Shown here: positions 44,092 to 54,040 of the stretch, piece after piece
Layout of the letters: each line of letters begins with the position of its first letter
Position numbering within the stretch: position 1 is the stretch's first letter
Source: Comamonas testosteroni TK102
Lineage (GTDB): Bacteria; Pseudomonadota; Gammaproteobacteria; Burkholderiales; Burkholderiaceae_C
Direction: 5' to 3'
Assembly (NCBI RefSeq): GCF_000739375.1
Contig: NZ_CP006704.1
Span: 2,790,001 to 2,854,000, forward strand
DNA: 64,000 bases
Translations under genes and position numbers: made by a program
Notes under the pieces: generated by a model
Databases searched by the model: none
What the model was told of the DNA's origin: nothing
Seen by the model: only the letters and a program-made list of their open reading frames with translations

Positions 44092-44871
44092 ATGGCGCAC
44101 ATCATGTTTTCCCCTCCCTATATTGCCGCTGCCGAGGCAGCCCAGTCCTTGCGTACGCGCGGCTATGCCGTGCTGCAGCCCGAGGACTTCGCCCAGTGGA
44201 TGGGCCTGAGCGTGAGCGATCTGCATGCCATGGATGCGGACTGGCAGGGCCTGCCGCCCGACGCCTTCCTCAAGGATGGCGGCCGCTATCGCCGCCGCCG
44301 CCATTCCTGCTTTGTCAGCGAAGGCGATCAGGTTCAGCAGGTGCCCCACCGCGCCCACTGGCAGCCCGTGGAATACAACGCTCTGCATGGCGGCATGCAG
44401 CGCATGTTCGAGCCCATGCTGGACAGCACGACGACGAGCGCGGCATGGCTGGAGATGATCAATGCTCTGGGGCAACTGGCCGATCAGGTGTTCTGCACCG
44501 ACGAGCGTCATGAGCGCTGGTTTGTCGAGGCGCACCAGTTCCGCATCGACACCACGGACGGCATAGGACGTCCCACGCCCGAAGGGGCGCACCGCGACGG
44601 CGTCGATCTGGTCGCTGTGCTGCTGGTGGGGCGCAAGGGCATCAAAGGGGGCGAGACCCGGGTGTTCGAAGCGACCGGCCCCAACGGCCAGCGTTTTACC
44701 TTGACCGAGCCCTGGTCCGTGATGCTGCTCGACGACGCGCGCATGATTCATGAGACCACGCCGATTCAACCTGCCGAGCCCGGTGGCGTGCGGGACACGC
44801 TGGTGCTGACCTATCGCCGTGGCAACTTCCAGGGCGCCGAGCTTCAGGAGCAGCCGGCTCAGGCCTCCTGA
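44092..44871 (+). CDS. 2OG-Fe dioxygenase family protein
   Basis: A 259-residue protein from the start at 44092; ATG at 44041 would add 17 residues and cannot be excluded. The fold is that of the 2OG-Fe(II) oxygenase group containing BsmA and L-isoleucine hydroxylases. Likely iron ligands are the HRD of PEGAHRDGVD and the distal H of RMIHETTPI, with an Arg in TLVLTYRRGNF for 2-oxoglutarate. GAGGAG lies about 20 bp upstream, rather far. The substrate is unknown, possibly a free amino acid. Confidence 0.8.
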   Translation: MAHIMFSPPYIAAAEAAQSLRTRGYAVLQPEDFAQWMGLSVSDLHAMDADWQGLPPDAFLKDGGRYRRRRHSCFVSEGDQVQQVPHRAHWQPVEYNALHGGMQRMFEPMLDSTTTSAAWLEMINALGQLADQVFCTDERHERWFVEAHQFRIDTTDGIGRPTPEGAHRDGVDLVAVLLVGRKGIKGGETRVFEATGPNGQRFTLTEPWSVMLLDDARMIHETTPIQPAEPGGVRDTLVLTYRRGNFQGAELQEQPAQAS

Positions 44872-44925
44872 CGGACTCGGACGGGCCGCTTTGGAAAATT
44901 TGGGCAAAACTGTAACGTTCTCAAT

Positions 44926-45058
44926 GCATCAAAGTGACGCCCTCGACACTGCATGATGCGGGCTCGTCGCGACGAAGTTCTCACATCGCCGCGTAAGCTC
45001 TCATTCAGGCAGCCGGGTCCACCGGCTCACACCACGCCCAGCAAGGCGTGGTTTTTTT
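44926..45058 (+). ncRNA. Candidate structured leader or small RNA ending in a terminator
   Basis: The stretch folds into consecutive hairpins. GCATCA (44926-44931) pairs with TGATGC (44954-44959), with inner AGTG/CACT. A short TCGT/ACGA hairpin lies at 44964-44975. AGCCGG (45011-45016) pairs with CCGGCT (45022-45027). Finally ACCACGCC/GGCGTGGT (45031-45052) plus seven T is a textbook terminator. The next gene's ATG is only 2 bp after the T-run. It could be a free sRNA or a riboswitch-like attenuator. It matches no RNA family I can name. Confidence 0.5.
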
Positions 45059-45060
45059 AT

Positions 45061-45534
45061 ATGAATCGCTTCCACGCCCTTAGCATTTCCGTGCTGACAG
45101 CTCTTGTCACGATAGCTGCCTGCCAGCCCTTCGAGGATCGCCCTGCGCAGGCGGCCCAGACCAAGGAACCCACGATCTATTTTCGCAATGGACTGGAAAT
45201 CTCCCTTGGCGATATCTCGGTGCCGATTCACGGCGTTCAGGAATGTCCCTATGGCCTAGCGGCGCCGGCCGGAGCCGTCGTCGAGATGAATGATGCCAAG
45301 TGCATTCGCCTTTCCGACGACACCGAGCAGATCGTCGTGATGCTGGATATGCCCGACGGCGTCGTCCGGGAGGCCTGGACCGTGCGCCGCGATGCGCCCA
45401 GCAAGCCGCATGAGCCGGCTTTCAAGAACGTCTCCCTGCTGCGCCCCGACGGCACGCGCATCACGATCACCGACAAGTCCCACAGGCTGCTGGACAAGTG
45501 CTACGAATACCAGGCGGCGCATGTCTGCATCTGA
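45061..45534 (+). CDS. Putative lipoprotein, unknown function
   Basis: A 157-residue protein starting MNRFHALSISVLTALVTIAAC, a lipoprotein signal with Cys21. The mature part has three further cysteines toward the ends (ECPYG, KCIRL, DKCYEYQAAHVC) and a mixed beta-type composition. No ribosome site is free upstream: the only purine-rich stretch (GGCGTGG) lies inside the terminator stem. The frame stays open upstream to 44953, but that part overlaps the structured RNA. I do not recognise the family. Confidence 0.65.
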   Translation: MNRFHALSISVLTALVTIAACQPFEDRPAQAAQTKEPTIYFRNGLEISLGDISVPIHGVQECPYGLAAPAGAVVEMNDAKCIRLSDDTEQIVVMLDMPDGVVREAWTVRRDAPSKPHEPAFKNVSLLRPDGTRITITDKSHRLLDKCYEYQAAHVCI

Positions 45535-45553
45535 GATGCGTTGAACTTTGGGG

Positions 45554-45567
45554 TTGATTCATGTCAA
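45554..45567 (+). promoter_or_regulatory. Candidate FNR-type site upstream of the usp gene
   Basis: TTGAT-TCAT-GTCAA matches the FNR/Anr consensus at 9 of 10 positions with the right 4-bp spacer. It lies 108 bp before the usp start. Many Usp genes in Pseudomonas are Anr-controlled. A -10 at the ideal distance is not obvious. Confidence 0.6.
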
Positions 45568-45674
45568 CACGCTGAGGCATGATGAAGGCAGACTGCATGC
45601 TATTCCAAGAGCGGCATCGGCCCCGGGTCTCTGGCTTGAGGTACATGTCGCCTGCAACTCGAAAGGAGAAACAT

Positions 45675-46118
45675 ATGTCCATGTTCAATCACATTCTGGT
45701 TCCGGTCGACGGCTCCAAGCCTTCCATGCTGGCGGCACGCAAGGCCGCCGAGCTCTCCAAGGTCTTTGGCAGCGCCGTGACGGCAGTGTATGTGGTCGAT
45801 CCCTATCCTTTCACCGGCGTCGGTGCCGACTTTGCCTATGGGCAGTCGCAGTATCTGAGTGCTGCAACGGCCGAGGCAAACACCGCACTGGATGCCGTCA
45901 AGGCCATCATGGACGAGGCAGGTGTGCCGGTGAAGACCCTGGTGGGCGAGGGCCATGCCGTGCATGAAGGCATTGTGCGCACCATGGAAAGCGTGGGCGC
46001 CGACCTGGTCGTCATGGGCTCCCAGGGGCGGCGCGGCCTTGAGAAGCTGATGCTGGGCAGCGTCACCCAGCGCGTGCTGGGTGCCGTGCGTGTGCCGGTG
46101 CTGGTCGTGCGCGAGTGA
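45675..46118 (+). CDS. Universal stress protein (UspA family)
   Basis: A 147-residue single-domain Usp. It starts MSMFNHILVPVDGS with the conserved Asp13, and carries the nucleotide-binding signature GSQGRRGLEKLMLGSVTQRVL near the C-terminus (G-2x-G-9x-GS), so it probably binds ATP. AAAGGAG is 6-7 bp before the ATG; the upstream open frame was rejected. An FNR-type site lies upstream, suggesting low-oxygen induction. Confidence 0.94.
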   Translation: MSMFNHILVPVDGSKPSMLAARKAAELSKVFGSAVTAVYVVDPYPFTGVGADFAYGQSQYLSAATAEANTALDAVKAIMDEAGVPVKTLVGEGHAVHEGIVRTMESVGADLVVMGSQGRRGLEKLMLGSVTQRVLGAVRVPVLVVRE

Positions 46119-46142
46119 GCGCCAGGCGGCTGTCCACGTAGC

Positions 46143-46167
46143 AACGGCTCCCCAGGGAGCCGTTTTT
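46143..46167. terminator. Bidirectional terminator between usp and bacteriohemerythrin
   Basis: AACGGCTCCC (46143-46152) and GGGAGCCGTT (46155-46164) form a perfect stem followed by T's on the plus strand. The genes converge on it. Confidence 0.88.
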
Positions 46168-46184
46168 CTTGTGGGCAAGCGTGC

Positions 46185-46700
46185 TCAGCGATTGAGCAGC
46201 CGGGCCAGCCAGCCTTTCTTCCTGCGCTGCAATTCCAGCTCCTGCAGCACTTCGGCCTTGAGCTGCTCCTTCTGTGCCGAGTGTCCGCTTTCCTTGGACA
46301 TCATGCGCAGATAGACCTTGGCCGAGTCGACATAGCCATGGTCTTCGTTGCGGATATGGTTGAACAGCCAGCGCGAGAGCATGCCGTGCAGTTCGGCGGC
46401 CACATCCTCGCCCGCATCGAAACGGGTCTGCATCTCGATCACGCGGCGTGTGAACAGCTCGTGCACCTTTTTGTGCGGCCCGGCGAACATATAGCCGGCG
46501 CTCTCGATCAGGCTTTCCTCGAAGACGAAATGCGAGACGGTGTAATCGATCATCTCGCCGATGACATCGCCCAGACCTTCGCGGTCGGGCGAGCTGCGCA
46601 GTTCGTAAAGCCGGTTGATGTAGTCGACGATGCGGCGGTGCTGCCGGTCGATCTCTGCAATCCCGGTGTCCAGCTCGGGGACCCAGACCAGCAATGCCAT
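46185..46700 (-). CDS. Bacteriohemerythrin
   Basis: A 171-residue di-iron oxygen-binding protein. All seven ligands of the family are present: H21, H57, E61, H76, H80, H115 and D120. A charged helical tail follows (about residues 125-171, KGWLARLLNR at the end), longer than in single-domain hemerythrins. The start at 46700 has GGAG 6-7 bp upstream; the longer frame is not family-like. The probable role is O2 storage, delivery or sensing, with an FNR-type promoter upstream. Confidence 0.94.
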   Translation of the reverse strand: MALLVWVPELDTGIAEIDRQHRRIVDYINRLYELRSSPDREGLGDVIGEMIDYTVSHFVFEESLIESAGYMFAGPHKKVHELFTRRVIEMQTRFDAGEDVAAELHGMLSRWLFNHIRNEDHGYVDSAKVYLRMMSKESGHSAQKEQLKAEVLQELELQRRKKGWLARLLNR

Positions 46701-46733
46701 GATGTTCTCCAGAAATTCAAGGATTTCCGCAGA

Positions 46734-46775
46734 AGTATTCATGAGCTTGTCATATGCCGCATTGATGCAGATCAG
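46734..46775 (-). promoter_or_regulatory. Candidate FNR-type promoter of bacteriohemerythrin
   Basis: The plus-strand sequence TTGAT-GCAG-ATCAG (46762-46775) matches the FNR consensus at 9 of 10 positions. On the minus strand a -10-like AATACT lies at 46739-46734. The implied start site near 46727 puts the site centre at about -41.5, the class II position. Confidence 0.6.
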
Positions 46776-46827
46776 GTCGATCCGCTGCGGTAGCGCGGAG
46801 GATGCCGATCCTCCGCGCATTGCGGCG

Positions 46828-47811
46828 TCACTCGATCTTGGCGCCCGAGGACTCCACGATCTGCTTGGACTGCTTGAAGTCGGCCTGGAACATCTTGTCG
46901 AAGTTGGCGACACTCATGGACTGGGGCTCGGCGCCCTGGGTCAGAATGGCCTCGCGCACTTCGGGCATGGCCAGCAGCTTGTTCACTTCGAGATTGACCT
47001 TGGTCACGATGGACGAGGGCGTGCCCTTGGGCATGAACAGGCCATACCAGGTGCTCACATCAAAGCCCTTGAGGCCCGATTCGGCCAGCGTGGGTGTGTC
47101 GGGCAGCGAGCTGGAGCGGCTGGCCGAGGTGACGGCAATCGCGCGCAGCTTGCCGGACTTGATCTGGCCGATGGCCGATGGCACGGACGAGACCAGCAGG
47201 TCCACATTGCCGGCCAGCGCATCCATCATCGCGGGGTTGGAGCCCTTGTAGGGAACGTGGGTCAGGTGAATGCCCGAGGCCTTTTCCAGCATCACGCCCG
47301 CGAGGTGGATGCTGGTGCCGTTGCCGGGCGAGCCATAGGTGATCTTGGACGGGTTCTTCTTGGCTGCAGCCACCACGTCGGCCAGCGTCTTGTAGGGCGA
47401 GTTGGCGGCCGTGGCGATCACGATGGGGGTGTAGGCCACATGGGCCACGGGGATCAGGTCCCTGGTGGGGTTCCAGGGCAGGTTCTTGTAGAGATAGGGG
47501 CCGAGGACCACATTGTCCTTCTGGCCCATCACCATGTCGTAGCCCGTAGGGGCTGCTTTCACCGCTTCGGTGATGCCGATGGTGCCACCTGCACCCGCTC
47601 GGTTGTCTGGCACCACGGTCCACTTGCTGACTTCGGTGAGCTTGTTGGCAATCACGCGCGAGAGGATGTCGGTGCCGCCGCCGGGCGGGAAGGGCACGAT
47701 CATGCGCACGGGCTTGTTGGGGTATTCGGCTGCGGGGTCTTGTGCAGCGGCGGAAAAGCTCAGGCCCGCGCTTGCGATCACGGCTGTGCTGATGAGGATT
47801 TGGCGAAACAT
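46828..47811 (-). CDS. Tripartite tricarboxylate transporter (Bug/TctC) binding protein
   Basis: A 327-residue periplasmic binding protein, second orphan of this family in the window. The signal peptide MFRQILISTAVIASAGLSFSAAAQ is followed by YPNKPVRMIVPFPPGGGTDILSR, the standard Bug start. VPDNRAGAGGTIG and YGSPGNGTSIHLAGVML are typical. The start at 47811 was chosen because the upstream frame lacks a signal peptide. No membrane components are adjacent and the ligand is unknown. Confidence 0.92.
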   Translation of the reverse strand: MFRQILISTAVIASAGLSFSAAAQDPAAEYPNKPVRMIVPFPPGGGTDILSRVIANKLTEVSKWTVVPDNRAGAGGTIGITEAVKAAPTGYDMVMGQKDNVVLGPYLYKNLPWNPTRDLIPVAHVAYTPIVIATAANSPYKTLADVVAAAKKNPSKITYGSPGNGTSIHLAGVMLEKASGIHLTHVPYKGSNPAMMDALAGNVDLLVSSVPSAIGQIKSGKLRAIAVTSASRSSSLPDTPTLAESGLKGFDVSTWYGLFMPKGTPSSIVTKVNLEVNKLLAMPEVREAILTQGAEPQSMSVANFDKMFQADFKQSKQIVESSGAKIE

Positions 47812-48278
47812 GAAAAAGAAACTCCAGAGACGAACGGGGGAGCGCTGGCCCGCAGAAAAGGGCGGCGCAGTCGCGGCTGGTGTCCGAGTCCTGAACTCAG
47901 AAGCCAGAGTCACGGAAGGTGGGCTTTTCGATGATCGGGGAGGGTGGTTCCGCCATCAATGGGTATTTGTCTTTACCGGGGAGCGCGAGCCATGCTGTAC
48001 GGACATGATCGCCATCCGCACGCGCTGCACCGCAGGGTTGCTGCAGTTGCTAGCACGGAGGCAGCGTACCGATCGGGTGTCGCTGCCGATGTGGCCCACG
48101 GGCGCGGATTGCGGCTCTGCGCACGGCGTCGAGGCAGTTGCAGAGCAGTCGAAACATTTTGCCACGCATGGCCGAGGTGCGAAGGCTTGGTTCGTGAATA
48201 GGCCGGGCCTGTACCCCGGCTTTGCGGGGACTCGGCAGTGCAGCCAAGGCTTGGATGTCAACGGCTGCGAATGAAGGC
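47812..48278. other. 467-bp gap with nothing recognised
   Basis: Open frames here have no convincing composition or family features. The part next to 47811 must hold the promoter of the binding-protein gene. A small hairpin CCCCG/CGGGG lies near 48214-48229 without a T-run. Confidence 0.5.
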
Positions 48279-49043
48279 TCAGGCCTGACGTACGTCGGCA
48301 ATCACCTGGTCACCGAAATCGGGCCGCGCCAGCCAGGCCAGCACGCGGTCTGCGGCATCGTCGGCCGAGGTCAGCTGGCCGTTGCTGTGCAGACTGGCAA
48401 AACGGGCCACATCCGGAAAATCGGCCGAGGCCGCGCTGCGCAGCTGCACCTGCATATCGGTGTCGATGACGCCGGGGGCCAGAGACACAATGCGCGCGCC
48501 GTTGGGTTTGGCCGCTTCTTCCAGCGCCACGCAGCTGCTGAACTGGTCCATGCCCGCCTTGGCCGTGCAGTAACTGGCTTGCGAAGCCATGGCGCGGCGG
48601 CCCAGACCCGAGGAGATATTGAGCACCTTGCGGGGAATTTCCCAGCTCTCGGTCGCACCGAGAAAGGCTCCGGTCAGGGCCATGGGCGCTTCAAGACCCA
48701 CGCGCAGCGCATGGATCATATCGGCCGCAGGCACTTGAGACAGCGGCGCAATCTGCGGAATGACACCGGCGTTGTTGATCAGGGTGATGCTGGCCCATGC
48801 GCTGTGGTCCTGCGTTTCCAGCCAGGTCGTGAGGCGCTGCGCGGCTGCGGCGCTTTGCGCCAGATCCTGCTCCCATTGCAATAGCTGCTCGGGCTTGCTG
48901 GCGCTGGAGGCCAGGGCGGTGCTGGTCTTGCGGGCAATGCTCAGCAACTGATGGCCTTGTTGCAGCAGCCGTTGTCCCATGGACAGGCCCATGCCACGGG
49001 AGCCGCCTGTCAGAATCGTTAAATGCTTGGTCATGCCGGGCAT
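48279..49043 (-). CDS. Short-chain dehydrogenase/reductase
   Basis: A 254-residue NAD(P)-dependent Rossmann oxidoreductase. The cofactor motif TGGSRGMG lies near the N-terminus, NNAG in the middle, the catalytic Ser in ISSGLGRRA and Y-x3-K in SYCTAKAG. Sequence style resembles sepiapterin/benzil reductase-like SDRs, but the substrate is open. A second ATG three codons in (49034) is an alternative start. It follows the liv operon after a terminator-like hairpin. Confidence 0.9.
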   Translation of the reverse strand: MPGMTKHLTILTGGSRGMGLSMGQRLLQQGHQLLSIARKTSTALASSASKPEQLLQWEQDLAQSAAAAQRLTTWLETQDHSAWASITLINNAGVIPQIAPLSQVPAADMIHALRVGLEAPMALTGAFLGATESWEIPRKVLNISSGLGRRAMASQASYCTAKAGMDQFSSCVALEEAAKPNGARIVSLAPGVIDTDMQVQLRSAASADFPDVARFASLHSNGQLTSADDAADRVLAWLARPDFGDQVIADVRQA

Positions 49044-49062
49044 CTTACGGTCGATTCAAGGC

Positions 49063-49102
49063 AGAAAAGAACAAGCCCCGCAGGGCTGGCGTCCGGCGGG
49101 GC
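49063..49102 (-). terminator. Terminator of the liv operon
   Basis: On the minus strand GCCCCGC (49102-49096) pairs with GCGGGGC (49081-49075), followed by TTGTTCTTTT. It is 21 bp after the livF stop. Confidence 0.7.
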
Positions 49103-49123
49103 CTGCTGCAGGGTCAAAGGCGA

Positions 49124-49836
<713 letters not shown>

Positions 49837-49837
<1 letters not shown>

Positions 49838-50604
49838 CAGGCCTCTCCCAGATAGGCCTTGATGACCCGTTCATCATTGCGAATCGCCTCGGGCAGGCCC
49901 ATGGCGATGGGCTTGCCGTACTCCATGACCAGGATGCGCTCGGACACACCCATGACCAGGCCCATATCGTGCTCGATCAGCAGCACGGCGACGCCGTACT
50001 GTTTGCGCAGCTGGTCGATCAGATGCTGCAGGTCCTTCTTCTCCTGGGGGTTCAGGCCGGCAGCGGGCTCGTCCAGCATCAGCACGCGGGGCTTGGTGAT
50101 CATGCAGCGTGCGATCTCCAGGCGGCGCTGGTGACCATAGGCCAGATTGCCGGCTTCGCGGTTGGCGAACTGGCGCAGGCCCATCACGTCCAGCCACTGG
50201 AGTGCGTTGTCGATCTTTTCCTGCTCGGCGCGGCGATAGCCGGGGGTGTTGAACAGGCCGCCGAGCAAGCTGGCACGCGACTGGCGGTGCTGGGCGACGA
50301 GCAGGTTTTCCAGCGCCGTCATGCTCTTGAACAGACGCACGTTCTGAAAGGTGCGCACCACGCCGTGGTTGGCGACGTGATGGCTGCTCTGGCCCGCAAT
50401 GCTCTGGCCGTCCAGCACGACGCTGCCGCCCGAAGGCTGGTAGAAACCACTGATGCAATTGAACACCGTGGTCTTGCCCGCGCCATTGGGGCCGATGATG
50501 GCAAACACTTCCTGAGGGCGTACGTTAAAGCCCACGTTGTCCACGGCCAGCAGGCCGCCGAAGCGCATGCACAGGTCTTTGACTTCTAGCAAATACTCGC
50601 TCAT
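49837..50604 (-). CDS. livG: Branched-chain amino acid ABC transporter ATP-binding protein LivG
   Basis: A 255-residue ATPase with Walker A GPNGAGKTT, signature AYGHQRRLEIARCM and Walker B VLMLDEPAAGLNPQE. The C-terminal VMEYGKPIAMGLP...DERVIKAYLGE is typical of LivG. It pairs with LivF on the membrane dimer LivH/LivM. It follows livM by 55 bp. Confidence 0.95.
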
Positions 50605-50659
50605 GCGTTTGCCCTGCCTGTGGTTGTAGTTATTGAAATGATAGCGTTCAGGTGGAATT

Positions 50660-51898
50660 TCATGACTTCACCTCCACCTGATGTCGCTTCATGGGCAGCA
50701 GGCCCTGGGGACGCCAGATCATCATCAGAATCATGACCAGGCCGAAGATCAGCATGCGGTATTCGGAGAATTCGCGTGCCAGCTCGGGCAGTACGGTCAG
50801 GATGATGGCAGCGACGATTACGCCAAGCTGCGAGCCCATGCCGCCCAGCACCACGATGGCCAGGATCAGGGCCGACTCGATGAAGGTGAAGGACTCGGGA
50901 TTGACAATGCCCTGGCGTGCCGCAAAGAAGGCCCCGCCGAAACCCGCGAACATGGCGCCCAGCGTGAAGGCCGAGAGCTTGATCTTCATGGGGTTCAGGC
51001 CCAGGGAGCGGCAGGCGATCTCGTCTTCGCGCAGGGCTTCCCAGGCGCGGCCTATGGGCATGCGGATCAGGCGGTTGCTGATGAACAGCGTCACCATGGC
51101 CAGCAGCAGCGCCATCAGATACAGCGCGATCACCATGTGCATGGAGTTGAACTCCATGCCGAAGAACTGGTGAAAAGTGGTGCCGTCCTCGGTCAGCGGC
51201 GTGCGTGTCATCGGCAGGCCCAGCACCGAGGGCTTGGGGATGCTGGAGATGCCATCGGGGCCGCCCGTGAAGCTGGTCAGGTTGACCAGCAGCAGGCGGA
51301 TGATTTCACCAAAGCCCAGCGTCACGATGGCCAGATAGTCGCCGCGCAGGCGCAGCACAGGAAAGCCCAGTACGAAGCCGAACAGCGCCGAGGCCGCACC
51401 GGCCAGCGGCAGCGCTTCCCAGAACGTCCAGCCGGCCCAGTGGAACAGCAGCGCGTAGGTGTAGGCACCCACGGCATAGAAGCCCACAAAGCCCAGATCC
51501 AGCAGGCCGGCAAAGCCGACCACCACATTCAGGCCCAGGCCCAGCATGACGTAAATCATGGCCAGAGTTGCAATGTCGACGGCATTGCGGCCGGCGAAGA
51601 AGGGCCAGGACGCGGCCATCATCAGCACCACGAAGATGACGACGTTGCGGGTGCCCGACTTCATCTGCGGCACGGCCGGCAGGTTGAGCGTGGGCAGTTT
51701 GCCGGCGAACAGGGGCTTGAGCATCTGCACGACGAAGATGGCCAGGCAGGCCCAGCCGGTCATGCTCCAGTCGGGGGCGATGACGGTGCGAACACCGGCG
51801 CGCTCCAGGTGCAGGCTGAAGATGGGGGTGACGACGATGGCCGTCATCACGGTGGCGATCAGCGCATCGCGCAAAGCGGCAGAAAAGCTGTACTTCAT
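50660..51898 (-). CDS. livM: Branched-chain amino acid ABC transporter permease LivM
   Basis: A 412-residue inner-membrane permease with about ten hydrophobic segments. The family core [26 protein letters not shown] (start of the conserved half) and [19 protein letters not shown] cytoplasmic loop are present. The extra N-terminal helices before residue 110 are usual for LivM of this group. The first base overlaps the livH stop. Confidence 0.95.
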   Translation of the reverse strand: MKYSFSAALRDALIATVMTAIVVTPIFSLHLERAGVRTVIAPDWSMTGWACLAIFVVQMLKPLFAGKLPTLNLPAVPQMKSGTRNVVIFVVLMMAASWPFFAGRNAVDIATLAMIYVMLGLGLNVVVGFAGLLDLGFVGFYAVGAYTYALLFHWAGWTFWEALPLAGAASALFGFVLGFPVLRLRGDYLAIVTLGFGEIIRLLLVNLTSFTGGPDGISSIPKPSVLGLPMTRTPLTEDGTTFHQFFGMEFNSMHMVIALYLMALLLAMVTLFISNRLIRMPIGRAWEALREDEIACRSLGLNPMKIKLSAFTLGAMFAGFGGAFFAARQGIVNPESFTFIESALILAIVVLGGMGSQLGVIVAAIILTVLPELAREFSEYRMLIFGLVMILMMIWRPQGLLPMKRHQVEVKS

Positions 51899-52821
51899 CA
51901 GACCTTCTCCACTTCAGGTTTTCCCAGCAGGCCCGAGGGACGGAACATCAGGATGGTCACCAGCAGGCCGAAGGCCACGATGTCCTTGTATTCCGACGAG
52001 ATGTAGGCGGCGGCAAAAGTCTCGGCCACTCCCAGAATCACACCGCCCAGCATGGCACCGGGAATGGAGCCGATGCCCCCAAGCACGGCAGCCGTGAAGG
52101 CCTTGATGCCGGCCAGAAAGCCGATGAAGGGATTGAGCTTGCCCACGGCCAGCGCAATCAGCACGCCGCCCACGGCGGCCAGCACGGCGCCCAGCACAAA
52201 GGTGAAGGAGATGACCTTGTTGGTGTCGATTCCCAGCAGATTGGCCATGTGCATGTCCTGCGCGCAGGCACGCGAGGCACGGCCCATGCGCGAATGCTTG
52301 ATGTACATGGTCAGCGCGATCATCAGCACCACGGTCACGGCAATGATGAGCACGCGGGTGTAGGGGATGAAGACCTCGAAATCTCCCATATGGAAGTTGA
52401 TGGCACCGGGCAGCAGCGAAGGAACGGCCATGTCGCGCGCACCCTGGCCCAGGGCCACCCAGTTCTGCAGGAAGATGGACATGCCGATGGCCGAGATCAG
52501 CGCCACCAGGCGCGGGCTCTGGCGCACGGGCTTGTAGGCCACCTGTTCGACCACCAGGCCGTAGACGCCGGTGACGAAGACGGCCACGACCAGCATCAGG
52601 CCGATGATGGCCCAGACCGGCAAGCCGCTTTGCGTGCCTATGGCAGAAAGCGTGACCAGGCCTATATAGGCCCCGATCATGTAGATGTCGCCGTGTGCGA
52701 AATTGATCATGCCGATGATGCCGTAGACCATGGTGTAGCCAATGGCGATCAGGGCGTAAATGGCTCCGAGTGAGAGCCCGTTGAAAAGCTGTTGTATCAG
52801 CTGGGGGAGAATGTCTGACAT
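51898..52821 (-). CDS. livH: Branched-chain amino acid ABC transporter permease LivH
   Basis: A 307-residue permease with eight or so hydrophobic segments. [27 protein letters not shown] near the N-terminus and [19 protein letters not shown] in the coupling loop are diagnostic of LivH. It forms the membrane pore with LivM. It is separated from livK by 97 bp. Confidence 0.95.
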   Translation of the reverse strand: MSDILPQLIQQLFNGLSLGAIYALIAIGYTMVYGIIGMINFAHGDIYMIGAYIGLVTLSAIGTQSGLPVWAIIGLMLVVAVFVTGVYGLVVEQVAYKPVRQSPRLVALISAIGMSIFLQNWVALGQGARDMAVPSLLPGAINFHMGDFEVFIPYTRVLIIAVTVVLMIALTMYIKHSRMGRASRACAQDMHMANLLGIDTNKVISFTFVLGAVLAAVGGVLIALAVGKLNPFIGFLAGIKAFTAAVLGGIGSIPGAMLGGVILGVAETFAAAYISSEYKDIVAFGLLVTILMFRPSGLLGKPEVEKV

Positions 52822-52843
52822 GTAACGCCACCCTTGAAACAGG

Positions 52844-52859
52844 AAAAGGCCCGAGGGCC
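52844..52859 (-). terminator. Weak attenuator between livK and livH
   Basis: On the minus strand GGCCC-TC-GGGCC is followed by TTTTCC. This short hairpin could lower transcription of the permease genes relative to the binding protein, as is common in such operons. Confidence 0.4.
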
Positions 52860-52918
52860 AGATAGCAAATATCCGGAGGCATGGCCCCTGCCATTGCCCC
52901 CGGAAGAAGGTGGTGGAA

Positions 52919-54040
52919 TTACTTTGCGAGCGACTTGCTGCCGTCCTTGTGCCACTGGAAGACCTGGAAGTCGAAGGAGTTCAGGTCACCCTGCTTGTTC
53001 CAGGAGACGGGGCCCAGCACGGTGTCCACACCGGTGGACTTGTGCATCCAGTCCGCCACCTTGGCAGGGTTGTCGCCGGCGGCCTTGATGGCGGCCAGCA
53101 GAGACTGGGTGGCGGCAAACGAGGTCAGCTGGAAGGCGCCCGAAGCATTGCGCTTCTTGTCGGCGAAAGCCTTCACCACAGCCGCGTTCTTGGGGTTGGC
53201 GGCAAAGTCGGCGGGCAGGGTCACCAGCATGCCTTCGACGGCAGGGCCGGCGATGGCGTTGACTTCAGGATTGCCCACGCCTTCGGGGCCCATCATCTTG
53301 ACCTTCAGGCCTTGCTCGGCAGCCTGGCGCAGCAGCAGGCCCATTTCTGGGTGGTAGCCGCCGTAGTAGACAAAGTCCACGCCTGCGCCCTTGAGCTTGG
53401 TGATCACGGCGGAGTAGTCGCTGTCGCCGGCGTTGATGCCCTCAAACAGGGCCACGTCGATCTTGGCCTTCTTCAGGTCGTCACGCACGGAGGAGGCAAT
53501 GCCCTGTCCATAGGACTGCTTGTCATGCAGCACGGCAACCTTCTTGGGCTTGAGCTTCTCGGCAATGAACTTGGCGGCTGCGGGGCCCTGCTGGTCATCA
53601 CGGCCGATGGTGCGGAAGATGAAGTGGTAGTTCTTGCCGTCGGTCAGTGCGGGGGAGGTGGCCGAGGGAGTGACGACCACCACGCCTTCGTTGTTGTAGA
53701 TGGGCGCTGCGGCAATCGAGGCACCCGAGCAGACGGGGCCGACCACATAGCCGATCTTGCTGTTGACCACGCGGTTGGCTGCAACAGGGCCTTGCTTGGG
53801 CTCGCAGGCATCGTCCACGGGCACCAGTTCGATCTTCTTGCCATTGATGCCGCCAGAGGCGTTGGCCATTTCGACGGCGGTGGTTGCGCCTTCCTTGACC
53901 ATGTCGCCATACTGGGTCAGCGCACCGGTGGTTGGGATGACCAGGGCGATCTTGATTTGGGCATGCGCGGTGGAGACCAGGGCGGCACCAGCCAGGCCCA
54001 GGGCGGCAACAACGGTTTGCATGCGGAACGGAATGCTCAT
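52919..54040 (-). CDS. livK: Branched-chain amino acid type ABC transporter substrate-binding protein
   Basis: A 373-residue periplasmic binding protein (Leu/Ile/Val family). The signal peptide ends near STAHAQ (residues 23-28), followed by IKIALVIPTTGALTQYGD. VVGPVCSGASIAAAPIYNNEGVV and DFVYYGGYHPEMGLLLRQA are typical. The cluster is complete (K-H-M-G-F). The ligand may be Leu/Ile/Val or another amino acid; the sequence does not settle it. Confidence 0.94.
   Translation of the reverse strand: MSIPFRMQTVVAALGLAGAALVSTAHAQIKIALVIPTTGALTQYGDMVKEGATTAVEMANASGGINGKKIELVPVDDACEPKQGPVAANRVVNSKIGYVVGPVCSGASIAAAPIYNNEGVVVVTPSATSPALTDGKNYHFIFRTIGRDDQQGPAAAKFIAEKLKPKKVAVLHDKQSYGQGIASSVRDDLKKAKIDVALFEGINAGDSDYSAVITKLKGAGVDFVYYGGYHPEMGLLLRQAAEQGLKVKMMGPEGVGNPEVNAIAGPAVEGMLVTLPADFAANPKNAAVVKAFADKKRNASGAFQLTSFAATQSLLAAIKAAGDNPAKVADWMHKSTGVDTVLGPVSWNKQGDLNSFDFQVFQWHKDGSKSLAK

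Noticed and set aside
47956..48261. A 101-codon frame in the gap before the SDR gene
   Set aside because: The residue pattern is not protein-like, there is no ribosome site and it overlaps equally open frames on the other strand.
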